Below are positions 1 to 5,626 of a DNA stretch of 6,569 nucleotides, in pieces. Numbering within the stretch: the stretch's first letter is position 1; the number at the start of each line of letters is the position of its first letter. Source of the DNA: Pseudomonadota bacterium (GTDB lineage Bacteria; Pseudomonadota; Gammaproteobacteria; Burkholderiales; Thiobacillaceae); contig JAJYXA010000097.1 of assembly GCA_021791235.1 (NCBI GenBank), positions 1 to 6,569 of the forward strand, read 5' to 3'. Under the pieces are notes generated by a model that worked only from the letters and a program-made list of their open reading frames with translations, was not told the DNA's origin and ran no database searches. A program made the position numbers and the translations under genes.

Positions 1-161
1 GGCAGCCCGGGCTGTATGTGGCGGCGGGCTATGCCTCGCGCGGGGTCGTGTGGGCAGGGGTGCTGGGCGAGGCGCTGGCCGATCAGATGACGCAGCAGCC
101 GTGGCCGCTGGAAACCGGATTGATGCAGGCGATTGCGCCGGGGCGCTTCACCGCCCGTTGA
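1..161 (+). CDS. mnmC: C-terminal end of MnmC-like FAD-dependent tRNA-modifying oxidoreductase (partial)
   Basis: Only the last 52 codons lie in the window. The reading frame starts at base 3 and stops with TGA at 159-161. The tail reads GLYVAAGYASRG, then a small-residue helix (GEALADQM), then PWPLETGLMQAIAPGRF. This pattern (G-L-hydrophobic, a G/A-SRG turn, a helix, a PLE/PLD segment and a P-x-RF ending) is typical of the C-terminal FAD-binding (DAO-type) domain of MnmC. In that family the domain converts the cmnm5 wobble-uridine side chain of certain tRNAs to nm5, and a separate N-terminal methyltransferase domain completes mnm5. The N-terminal part is outside the window, so a single-domain FAD oxidoreductase of the same fold cannot be excluded. 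The gene converges on flgN, and their stop codons are 3 bp apart. No role in motility is implied. Confidence 0.72.
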   Translation, partial: QPGLYVAAGYASRGVVWAGVLGEALADQMTQQPWPLETGLMQAIAPGRFTAR

Positions 162-164
162 GAC

Positions 165-653
165 TCAGGCTGCGGTGAGCGGCTTGCCCTTGTTTGCGGC
201 GACCGACTGGCCGGCCTGGTCGTAGAGGCCGTTCTGGCTGGTCGCGGCGTGGATCAGCACATTGAGCGCCTGGCGGGTGGAGGCCAGACGCATATCGATC
301 AGCGTGCCGATACGCTGATTCAGGGCGCGCGCCTGTTGCTCCATGTCGCACAGCTGCTGCCAGCGTGCGAGATGTTGGGGCTGACCATGCTGGGTCAGCC
401 AGGTACCCATGCCGGCGAGATCGGGTGTGTAACCGGCGGCCTGCAGTTCGACATAGCGCTCGCGCGCGAGGTTGCTGAGCGTTTGCAGCTGTGCGAGTTT
501 GGAGGCGTTCAGCGGCGCCAGGCGATCAGCCTCGCCGTCCACCAGTGCGCGTTCCTCTTCGCCCATGACATTCAGCAGGGCTTGCCAGAGTGTGCTCTCC
601 ACCGCCAGTTTGGCGATCAGGGCCGGGCAGGAGGACGGATCACTTGGCGACAT
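165..653 (-). CDS. flgN: FlgN, export chaperone for hook-filament junction proteins
   Basis: The 162-residue product is the third gene of the leftward flgA-flgM-flgN operon. Family members are cytoplasmic type III export chaperones that bind FlgK and FlgL and bring them to the flagellar export gate. The sequence is almost wholly helical, with heptad-like hydrophobics over residues 12-72 and 95-137. It ends in the family-typical segment LNQRIGTLID (111-120), a Q-x-x-L-x-x-L stretch, and NGLYDQAGQ (141-149), followed by a short polar tail. It is somewhat longer than the enterobacterial protein (about 140 residues). The ATG at 653 lies inside the 3' end of flgM, overlapping it by 14 bp in another frame. 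The likely Shine-Dalgarno, AAGGA, lies about 8 nt upstream within flgM codons, so translation is probably coupled. Identification rests on gene position plus the C-terminal pattern, because FlgN sequences diverge strongly. Confidence 0.9.
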   Translation of the reverse strand: MSPSDPSSCPALIAKLAVESTLWQALLNVMGEEERALVDGEADRLAPLNASKLAQLQTLSNLARERYVELQAAGYTPDLAGMGTWLTQHGQPQHLARWQQLCDMEQQARALNQRIGTLIDMRLASTRQALNVLIHAATSQNGLYDQAGQSVAANKGKPLTAA

Positions 654-936
654 GGAGCATTTCCTTGACCGAATTGAGCAGGTTTTCCGCGATGTTCCCG
701 GTATTGATGGTGTATTCCCCGCGGGTGATGGCCTGCTTGATGCTGTCCACGCGTGCGCGGTCGACGACCGGAATCGCCGCCAGTTGCGATTCCAGCTGTT
801 TCAGCTGGAGGGCGCGCGGGCTTAGGTTGACATCCGTCTTCTGGGCGTCGGCAGGCTTGGCGTCTTCGGCCTTGCCGGTACGGGTTTCGACGGAATTCGG
901 CAGGGTGATCGGTTTCAGGCCGGGATCGATTTTCAT
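640..936 (-). CDS. flgM: FlgM, anti-sigma-28 factor
   Basis: The product has 98 residues, against 97 in Salmonella. FlgM binds the flagellar sigma factor FliA (sigma-28) and keeps late genes silent until hook completion, when it is secreted through the hook-basal body. The N-terminal half starts MKIDPGLKPI and is polar and low in complexity (residues 1-36), as expected for the unfolded export-competent region. VNLSPRALQL (36-45) is followed by the sigma-binding C-terminal part: VDRARVDSIKQAI (58-70), the RGEYTI turn (72-77) and IAENLLNSVKEML (82-94). All of these match the family profile. The ATG at 936 is preceded by AGGAAA at good spacing. The gene follows flgA after a 97-98 bp gap and overlaps flgN. 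It is probably transcribed from the flgA promoter, and perhaps also from a local sigma-28 promoter that I could not locate convincingly. Confidence 0.96.
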   Translation of the reverse strand: MKIDPGLKPITLPNSVETRTGKAEDAKPADAQKTDVNLSPRALQLKQLESQLAAIPVVDRARVDSIKQAITRGEYTINTGNIAENLLNSVKEMLHVAK

Positions 937-948
937 GGCAGTTTCCTG

Positions 949-971
949 ATCGGGCAGGTGCTCGGTTTTTT
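949..971 (+). terminator. Weak intrinsic-terminator-like hairpin in the flgM leader, facing rightward
   Basis: On the + strand, CGGGC (951-955) can pair with GCTCG (960-964) around an AGGT loop, with one G-U pair. A-T and G-U pairs can extend the stem outward, and six T residues follow directly at 966-971. This is the layout of a rho-independent terminator, but the stem is short. It would stop rightward (antisense) transcripts that enter from the mnmC side before they reach flgA. It does not act on the flgAMN message, where it reads as an A-run followed by the hairpin. It could be coincidental. Confidence 0.3.
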
Positions 972-1010
972 AAGCTAACTCAGTAACGTCAATTTACGGA
1001 TTTTCTGAAG

Positions 1011-1038
1011 TCTGCCCGATTTAATCTACCCGATTTAG
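1011..1038. repeat. 14-bp tandem direct repeat covering the flgA stop codon
   Basis: TCTGCCCGATTTAA (1011-1024) and TCTACCCGATTTAG (1025-1038) are adjacent copies matching at 12 of 14 positions. The second copy contains the flgA stop codon (1035-1037, read on the minus strand). In addition, CTGCCCGAT at 1012-1020 is the exact reverse complement of ATCGGGCAG at 949-957 in the flgM leader, giving 9-bp arms about 54 nt apart. The repeat therefore sits between the two genes, and its partner overlaps the flgM ribosome binding region. Function is unknown. Confidence 0.6.
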
Positions 1039-1751
1039 AAGGCGACGACCACCTGCTGGCCGTCCTGCGCCACGCCACTGACCACTTCGCCGGAAGGGGT
1101 TTTCACTCGGACCCGGTCGCCCCGACTGGCGTTGGCCAGCGCCTGGCCTTCGCTCTGGATGGAAAAGCCCGGTCCGTTCATCACCAGGCGGGTGCTCTGC
1201 CCCTGCTGCACGGCGAGCGGGGCGCGCAGCAGCGCGTTGCGCAGCGGCGCTCCGGCTGCCACACCCGATACCGTGCGATATCCCTTCAGGTCGTCGGCAT
1301 TGGTGACGACGTCGGCCGGCAGGCTGCCCAGATCGCCTTCGCGCAGCGCGAGGTCGGCTGCGCTCAGGATGTGGTTGGCGGGCAGCGGCTCGCGGGTCAC
1401 GACGTATGACCCCATCACGCGAATCTGCGCCGCCAGGTAGACCGTCCACCGGCTGGGCGCCAGGCAGCGCACGCCGATCGTGGTTTTCCCCATGCTGCGG
1501 CTGCCGGTGGGCTGGAAGGCGTCGAATGCGGAACAGGCTGGCAGCGCGGCGCGCGGCGCGGCAACCTGGATTGTCACCTTGCCGGGCAGGCCGGCGGTCT
1601 GTTTCTTCAGGAACTGCTCGGCGTGCGCCTGGATGGCGGCCGGGTCCTGCAGGTCCGCTGCGGGGGCCACGGCGGGCAGAACCAGGCCGGCCACGAATGC
1701 CACACCGGCTCCCAGGCGGCCTGCCAGGGTCGGGATACGTTTGAAGGCCAT
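1035..1751 (-). CDS. flgA: FlgA, periplasmic chaperone for P-ring assembly
   Basis: I place the start at the ATG at 1751, giving 238 residues. It has an ideal AAGGAG 6 nt upstream and begins a clear Sec signal peptide: MAFKRIP, a hydrophobic core to about residue 28, then APA-A, with probable cleavage near 31/32. An in-frame upstream ATG at 1787 would put a charged cysteine-containing extension before the signal and lies inside the likely -10 box. FlgA helps FlgI polymerise into the P ring around the rod. Features seen are an N-terminal domain with the two conserved cysteines (about 73 and 96, in PACSAF and GVRCLAP), a SAF-like domain from about 117 (YVVTREPLPANHILSAADL), and the terminal FlgA domain with VQQGQSTRLVMNGPGFSIQS and VKTPSGEVVSGVAQ. 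It is first in the leftward operon and divergent from flgB. Salmonella FlgA is slightly shorter, about 219 residues. Confidence 0.96.
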   Translation of the reverse strand: MAFKRIPTLAGRLGAGVAFVAGLVLPAVAPAADLQDPAAIQAHAEQFLKKQTAGLPGKVTIQVAAPRAALPACSAFDAFQPTGSRSMGKTTIGVRCLAPSRWTVYLAAQIRVMGSYVVTREPLPANHILSAADLALREGDLGSLPADVVTNADDLKGYRTVSGVAAGAPLRNALLRAPLAVQQGQSTRLVMNGPGFSIQSEGQALANASRGDRVRVKTPSGEVVSGVAQDGQQVVVAF

Positions 1752-1785
1752 GTCGACTCCTTGGCTCGGTTTCTCACACTGCCGC

Positions 1786-1814
1786 ATTGTAGGGAGCGTT
1801 GCCTCATCTTAAAC
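1786..1814 (-). promoter_or_regulatory. Candidate flgA promoter
   Basis: On the minus strand TACAAT (1791-1786) is a good -10 hexamer. No good -35 exists at 17 bp (GTTTAA, 1814-1809), and TTAAGA (1812-1807) sits at 15 bp. A strong -10 with a poor -35 is typical of activator-dependent promoters. The proposed FlhDC dyad begins exactly at the -35 edge. Transcription would start near 1779, leaving a leader of roughly 28 nt before the flgA ATG at 1751. Confidence 0.45.
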
Positions 1815-1853
1815 GGCGAAATGAACGGGCTTTGTGCCCTTTATCGTTCGATT
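1812..1853. promoter_or_regulatory. Candidate FlhD4C2-type activator dyad between flgA and flgB
   Basis: AACGGCGAAATGAACG (1812-1827) closely resembles the half-site consensus reported for enterobacterial FlhDC, AA(C/T)G(C/G)-N2-3-AAATA(A/G)CG. It fits the first part exactly and differs slightly in the second. After an 11-bp spacer, CTTTATCGTTCGATT (1839-1853) is a weaker inverted copy, matching about 9 of 13 defined positions by my alignment. The spacer edges also form GGGC-TTTGT-GCCC (1827-1839). The pair lies between the two outward-facing promoter candidates, as in the known flgA/flgB control regions. This is a pattern match by eye from memory of the consensus. Confidence 0.42.
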
Positions 1854-1878
1854 GAATGGACAGGCGAGTACCTAGGAT
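1852..1878 (+). promoter_or_regulatory. Candidate flgB operon promoter
   Basis: TTGAAT (1852-1857) and TAGGAT (1873-1878) are separated by 15 bp, shorter than the usual 17, and both hexamers are imperfect. The -35 directly abuts the right half of the proposed FlhDC dyad, which suits an activator-dependent promoter. The start would be near 1885, about 38 nt before the flgB ATG. I saw no convincing sigma-54 (GG-N10-GC) or sigma-28 element in this gap. Confidence 0.33.
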
Positions 1879-1922
1879 GCAGTCATCGCAAAAAGGCTTT
1901 GCGGCAGAAAGAGGTGAAAACC

Positions 1923-2330
1923 ATGCTGAACCGGCTTGATGACATGCTGAATTTCAACACCCAGGCGCTACGCATACGCGAGCAGCGCCAGCAGGTGCTG
2001 GCTTCCAATATCGCCAACGCCGACACGCCGAACTACAAGGCGCGCGACCTGGATTTCAAGGCCGCCCTGCAGAGCGCGTTGCAGGGCACGTCCGCGACCG
2101 ACGGTACGGCGCTGGCCACCACGGCCCCCGGCCATCTGGCCGGCAATCCGGGCCTGGCGGCGGAAGCCGGGTTGCTGTACCGCACCCCGGCCCAGGGCAG
2201 CGTCGACGGCAACACGGTGGACGTGGACACCGAGCGCGCCGCCTTCGCCGAGAACGCCATTCATTATGAATTCAACCTGGCCCAGATCAACGACGAGATC
2301 AAGGGTCTGATGGCTGTGATCCGAGGTTAG
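1923..2330 (+). CDS. flgB: FlgB, proximal rod protein
   Basis: The product has 135 residues (about 138 in Salmonella). FlgB is a proximal rod subunit exported by the flagellar type III system and assembled in the periplasm near the MS ring. The N-terminal rod signature is plain: ALRIREQRQQVLASNIANADTP spans residues 15-36, followed by NYKARDLDF (37-45). The middle (50-90) is a variable Ala/Thr/Gly-rich stretch, and the C-terminal helix runs through TERAAFAENAIHYEFNLAQI to the end. The ATG at 1923 was chosen because GAGGTG lies about 7 nt upstream and the family N-terminus begins there. The frame stays open leftward to 1623, but that part is antisense to flgA and lacks family similarity. It is the first gene of the rightward operon, and flgC begins 18 bp after its stop. 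Confidence 0.96.
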   Translation: MLNRLDDMLNFNTQALRIREQRQQVLASNIANADTPNYKARDLDFKAALQSALQGTSATDGTALATTAPGHLAGNPGLAAEAGLLYRTPAQGSVDGNTVDVDTERAAFAENAIHYEFNLAQINDEIKGLMAVIRG

Positions 2331-2348
2331 GGATAAGGAGTGTAGCGC

Positions 2349-2753
2349 ATGTCACTGTCCAATATCTTCAACGTCGCCGGCTCGGCCATGAACGCCCAGT
2401 CGCAGCGATTGAATACCGTTGCCAGCAATCTGGCCAACGCCGACAGCGCGACCAGCGCCGATGGCACGCCCTACAAGGCCAAGCAGGTCGTGTTCGCCGC
2501 CACGCCGGTGGGCGAGAACGGCGCGACCGGGGTGAACGTGGCTGCGGTAGTCGAGGATCAGTCACCGATGAAGCAGGTGTACGACCCCAAGAATCCGCTC
2601 GCCGACGAGAAGGGCTACGTGACCATGCCCAACGTCAATGTGGTGGAGGAAATGGTCAACATGATCTCCGCCTCGCGCTCGTACCAGTCCAACGTGGACA
2701 TGATGAACACCGCCAAGACCCTGCTGCTCAAGACTCTGAGCCTGGGACAGTAA
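2349..2753 (+). CDS. flgC: FlgC, proximal rod protein
   Basis: The product has 134 residues, the same length as in Salmonella. FlgC is a proximal rod subunit next to FlgB and FlgF. The start [20 protein letters not shown] leads into [15 protein letters not shown] (21-35), the rod/hook N-terminal signature. The diagnostic PYKAKQVVF follows at 41-49. The C-terminal flagellar-basal-body motif [18 protein letters not shown] (95-112) is followed by a long helix ending [16 protein letters not shown] lies 8 nt upstream of the ATG. The gene is intact and has no unusual insertions. Confidence 0.97.
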   Translation: MSLSNIFNVAGSAMNAQSQRLNTVASNLANADSATSADGTPYKAKQVVFAATPVGENGATGVNVAAVVEDQSPMKQVYDPKNPLADEKGYVTMPNVNVVEEMVNMISASRSYQSNVDMMNTAKTLLLKTLSLGQ

Positions 2754-2778
2754 ACAGCAGCGATAACGAGGAACAACC

Positions 2779-3444
2779 ATGAGCACCGTACAAGACACCA
2801 GTAGTGTAAACAGCCTGTTTGGCGCAAGCGCATCCACGTCCTCGAAGAGCAGCGTGGCGGATACGCAGAACCGCTTCCTGAGCCTGCTGGTGGCCCAGAT
2901 GAAGAATCAGGATCCGCTTAATCCGCTCGACAACGCGCAGGTGACCAGCCAGATGGCCCAGCTCAGCACGGTACAGGGCATCGAGAACATGAACAGCAGC
3001 CTGCAGGCGATGGCCGCCAGTCTGGGCACCAACCAGATGTCGCAGGCCGCCAGCCTGATCGGGCGGACAGTCCTGGTTCCGGGCGATGTGATCAGCCCGG
3101 CCCAACTCGAGAACGTCATGGGATTCGACCTGTCGCGTCCCGCCGACAAGGTCACGGCCAGCATCTACGACGCATCGGGCTCCCTGGTGCGCAAACTGAC
3201 CCTGGGTTCGCGCGAGGCGGGTGTGAACGTGGTGGCGTGGGATGGCCTGACGGACAGTGGGACGACCGCGCCTACGGGCAAGTACAGCTTCAAGATCGAT
3301 GCCGTCCAGGGCGGCCAGGCAATCGACAGCACCGCCCTGAACCTGGGGACGGTCAACAGTGTTTCGCAGAATAGCCAGGGCGTGCAATTGAACCTGGCGG
3401 GCAATACGAATGTGGGGTATGCCGATATCCGGCAGATTTTCTGA
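2779..3444 (+). CDS. flgD: FlgD, hook-capping scaffold protein
   Basis: The 221-residue product forms the temporary cap under which FlgE hook subunits polymerise; it is lost when the junction proteins arrive. Residues 1-28 are a Ser/Thr-rich unstructured export region. The hallmark cap motif is FLSLLVAQMKNQDPLNPLDN (33-52), continued by AQVTSQMAQLSTVQGIENMN to residue 72. ASLIGRTVLVPGD (91-103) opens the tudor-like part. The Ig-like FlgD segment carries SIYDASGSLVRKLTLG (128-143), WDGLTDSG (154-161) and PTGKYSF (165-171). The C-terminal strand V-N-S-V...VQLNL...YADIRQIF returns to the tudor-like fold. The length is ordinary for FlgD. GAGGAA lies upstream of the ATG, which sits 25 bp after the flgC stop. 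Confidence 0.97.
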   Translation: MSTVQDTSSVNSLFGASASTSSKSSVADTQNRFLSLLVAQMKNQDPLNPLDNAQVTSQMAQLSTVQGIENMNSSLQAMAASLGTNQMSQAASLIGRTVLVPGDVISPAQLENVMGFDLSRPADKVTASIYDASGSLVRKLTLGSREAGVNVVAWDGLTDSGTTAPTGKYSFKIDAVQGGQAIDSTALNLGTVNSVSQNSQGVQLNLAGNTNVGYADIRQIF

Positions 3445-3500
3445 GTAGTTCGAGTCGGCGTGCCGGATAAGCCGCCAGCCATCATCACAAGGAGCAGAAC

Positions 3501-4727
3501 ATGAGTTTTCAGCAAGGATTGAGCGGACTCAACGCCGCCGCAAAGAACCTGGACGTCATCGGCAATAACGTAGCCAACTCGAGCACGGTCGGATTCAAGC
3601 AGTCCCAAGCCCAGTTCGCCGACGTCTACGCCAACTCCCTGACGGGTGCCGGCGGCTCCAACGTCGGTATCGGCACCAAGGTCTCGCAGGTGACCCAGCA
3701 GTTCACCCAGGGCAACATCACTTCCACCAACAATCCGCTGGACATGGCCATCAACGGCGGCGGCTTCTTCCGCATGGACACCAATGGCGAGATCGCCTAC
3801 CAGCGCAACGGCCAGTTCCAACTCGACAAGAGCGGCTACATCGTCAACCCGACCGGGGCCAAGCTGACCGGTTATACGGCGAATGCGAGCGGCGTGCTGT
3901 CGGTCGGCGCACCGTCGCCGATCCGGATCAATACGGCCGACCTGGTGCCGAACATCACCACGGACGTGACCGCCGTGCTCAACCTGGATTCGGGCAGCAC
4001 GCCGATCGACGGAACCGTCACGCCGTTCAACATGAACGACCCGACCACCTTCCACAATTCGACCGCGGTATCGGTCTACGACAGCCTGGGCAATTCCCAG
4101 ACGCTGCAAACCTACTATGTGAAAAGGCCGTCCGGCGCCTGGGATGTGTATGCGGCCAACGACGGAACCCAGATCGGCGCGGGCCCGGTCGCCACGCTCA
4201 ACTTCAACGCCAGCGGCGCCCTGACGACCGCGATGCCACTTGCGGCCATCAACGTGCCGGCCACGGCAACGGGTGCGACCTCGCCTTTCCCTGTCACCTT
4301 CGATTACACCGGCACCACCCAGTTCGGCTCCGCGTTCAGCGTCAACACGCTGGATCAGAACGGCTATACCTCGGGCCGCCTGGCCGGCTTCAACGTCGGC
4401 TCCGATGGCGTGGTCCTGGGCCGCTATACCAACGGCCAGTCGGCCGTGCTGGGCCAGGTGGTGCTGGCGAATTTCTCCAACCCCAATGGCCTGCAGCAGA
4501 TGGGCAACAACATGTGGACCGAATCCTCGACCTCGGGTTCGCCGCTGGTCGGCACGCCCAACTCGGGCAGCCTGGGCGTGTTGCAATCGTCTGCGGTGGA
4601 AGATTCCAACGTCGACCTCACCGCCGAGCTGGTCAACATGATCACCGCGCAGCGGGTATACCAGGCCAATGCGCAGACCATCAAGACCCAGGATGCGGTG
4701 ATGCAGACCCTGGTCAACCTGCGTTGA
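3501..4727 (+). CDS. flgE: FlgE, flagellar hook protein
   Basis: The product has 408 residues (about 402 in Salmonella). FlgE polymerises into the curved hook that joins rod and filament. The N-terminal motif is MSFQQGLSGLNAAAKNLDVI followed by GNNVANSSTVGFK (21-33). The segment TQGNITSTNNPLDMAINGGG (69-88) with FFRMDTNGEIAYQRNGQF is the standard FlgE/F/G core. The middle (about 140-330) is a Thr/Ser/Gly-rich exposed beta domain containing TAVSVYDSLGNSQTLQTYYV. The C-terminus has SAVEDSNVDLTAELVNMITA and QRVYQANAQTIKT. It lacks the QPGAQSS...GLQIGTG insertion that marks FlgG, so the hook/rod assignment is clear. AAGGAG precedes the ATG. The leader gap after flgD is 56 bp, and the gap before flgF is an unusually long 133 bp. 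Confidence 0.97.
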   Translation: MSFQQGLSGLNAAAKNLDVIGNNVANSSTVGFKQSQAQFADVYANSLTGAGGSNVGIGTKVSQVTQQFTQGNITSTNNPLDMAINGGGFFRMDTNGEIAYQRNGQFQLDKSGYIVNPTGAKLTGYTANASGVLSVGAPSPIRINTADLVPNITTDVTAVLNLDSGSTPIDGTVTPFNMNDPTTFHNSTAVSVYDSLGNSQTLQTYYVKRPSGAWDVYAANDGTQIGAGPVATLNFNASGALTTAMPLAAINVPATATGATSPFPVTFDYTGTTQFGSAFSVNTLDQNGYTSGRLAGFNVGSDGVVLGRYTNGQSAVLGQVVLANFSNPNGLQQMGNNMWTESSTSGSPLVGTPNSGSLGVLQSSAVEDSNVDLTAELVNMITAQRVYQANAQTIKTQDAVMQTLVNLR

Positions 4728-4741
4728 TTCACTAATCCATT

Positions 4742-4852
4742 ATGAATTCCGTTACCAGGTCAAAAATGACACGAAGCCGAGCCGCAGACAGTGCTGCAGC
4801 ACGGCAAGGCGAAGGCGACAAAGTCAGTTTTGATCTGGGGGCGGAATTCTAG
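4742..4852 (+). CDS. Possible 36-residue small ORF between flgE and flgF (doubtful)
   Basis: An ATG at 4742 opens 36 codons that stop with TAG at 4850-4852, where the TAG overlaps the AGGAGG ribosome binding site of flgF. The peptide begins MNSVTRSKMTRSRAADSAA and ends KVSFDLGAEF. It is basic at the front and acidic at the end, with no membrane segment and no family I recognise. No ribosome binding site precedes the first ATG. An internal ATG at 4766 has a weak AGG upstream and would give 28 residues. Only about 16 of 36 codons end in G or C, far below the neighbouring genes, and rare-type codons (AGG, CGA, AGT) occur, which argues against a conserved protein. It may instead be a leader whose translation affects flgF, or a chance frame. 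Confidence 0.2.
   Translation: MNSVTRSKMTRSRAADSAAARQGEGDKVSFDLGAEF
4791..4802. repeat. 12-bp perfect palindrome in the flgE-flgF gap
   Basis: GTGCTGCAGCAC is a perfect self-complementary 12-mer in the middle of the 133-bp gap. It has no T-run after it, so it is not an intrinsic terminator. It could be a protein-binding site or coincidence. No promoter consensus was convincing nearby. Confidence 0.4.
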
Positions 4853-4860
4853 GAGGCTGT

Positions 4861-5601
4861 ATGGACCGTCTCATCTACACCGCCATGACCGGCGCGAAGC
4901 ACGCGCTGGAGCAGCAGGCGACCACGTCGAACAACCTGGCGAACGCGACCACCACGGGCTTCCGTGCGCAGATCGACCAGTTCCGCGCGGTGCCGGTGCA
5001 GGGAGCGATCCTGCCCACCCGGGCGTTCGTAGTCGACTCCACCACCGGCAGCGATTTCCGTTCTGGTGCGATCCAGCAGACCGGCCGTGAGCTGGACGTG
5101 GCGGTGCAGGGCGATGGCTGGATCGTGGTGCAGGCGGCCGACGGCAGCGAAGCCTACACCCGCAACGGCAGCCTGAAGCTGGACGAGAACGGCGTGCTGC
5201 AGACCCATGACGGCCTCAACGTCATGGGCGACGGTGGCCCCCTGTCCATCCCGCCGGGCCGCAACGTCGCCATCGGCAAGGACGGCACGATCTCGCTGGT
5301 GCCCGACGGCTCCGCCGCCACCGGCCTGACCTCGGTGGGCCGCCTGAAGCTGGTGAATCCACCCACGGCGGACCTGGTGCGCGGCGACGATGGCCTGTTC
5401 CGCATGAAAGATGGTCAGACAGCGGAAGCCGATCCCAAGGTGAAGGTGGTCAGCGGCGCGCTCGAATCGAGCAACGTCAACGTTGTCGACGCCATGGTCA
5501 ACATGATCTCGCTGGCCCGCTCGTTCGACATGAACATGAAGCTGCTGCAGAACGCAGAGAGCAACGACAGCAAGGCCGGCCAGCTGCTGTCGATGAACTG
5601 A
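4861..5601 (+). CDS. flgF: FlgF, rod protein
   Basis: The product has 246 residues (about 251 in Salmonella). FlgF is a rod subunit between FlgB/FlgC and the distal FlgG. The N-terminal signature is [20 protein letters not shown] followed by [16 protein letters not shown] (21-36). The core includes [20 protein letters not shown] (66-85), GWIVVQ, then [16 protein letters not shown]. The C-terminus has [20 protein letters not shown] and [15 protein letters not shown]. The ATG has a strong AGGAGG only 4 nt upstream, the best ribosome binding site in the operon by eye. It follows the long flgE-flgF gap, whose possible small ORF ends inside this binding site, so translational coupling is conceivable. 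flgG starts 25 bp after its stop. Confidence 0.97.
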   Translation: MDRLIYTAMTGAKHALEQQATTSNNLANATTTGFRAQIDQFRAVPVQGAILPTRAFVVDSTTGSDFRSGAIQQTGRELDVAVQGDGWIVVQAADGSEAYTRNGSLKLDENGVLQTHDGLNVMGDGGPLSIPPGRNVAIGKDGTISLVPDGSAATGLTSVGRLKLVNPPTADLVRGDDGLFRMKDGQTAEADPKVKVVSGALESSNVNVVDAMVNMISLARSFDMNMKLLQNAESNDSKAGQLLSMN

Positions 5602-5626
5602 TCCCGTAATTCTTGAAGGAACCGAC

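Noticed and set aside
1752..1787. Upstream in-frame ATG (1787) for flgA
   Set aside because: It overlaps the likely -10 box and would add a charged 12-residue extension before a canonical signal peptide. The ATG at 1751 has an ideal AAGGAG.
1623..1922. Leftward extension of the flgB reading frame, giving a 235-residue product
   Set aside because: The extension runs antisense through the flgA signal peptide and the promoter region and has no family similarity. The start at 1923 has a good ribosome binding site and the family N-terminus.
1752..1922. Sigma-54 promoter for the flgB operon
   Set aside because: I looked for GG-N10-GC with TTGC-type context on both strands and found no acceptable match.
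3445..3500. Hairpin CGGC-GT-GCCG in the flgD-flgE gap as a terminator or attenuator
   Set aside because: The loop is too short, the stem is only 4 bp and no T-run follows. The gap looks like an ordinary leader with a good ribosome binding site.
3165..4586. Long open frame on the minus strand opposite flgE and the end of flgD
   Set aside because: It is a mirror of GC-rich codon use in real genes. The product is His/Arg/Gly-rich with no domain pattern, and the opposite strand encodes unmistakable FlgD and FlgE.
4744..4849. Two GAATTC (EcoRI) sites exactly 100 bp apart flanking the flgE-flgF gap, possible cloning or insertion scar
   Set aside because: No flanking duplication, inverted repeat or vector-like sequence accompanies them. 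Two 6-mers at this spacing can arise by chance.
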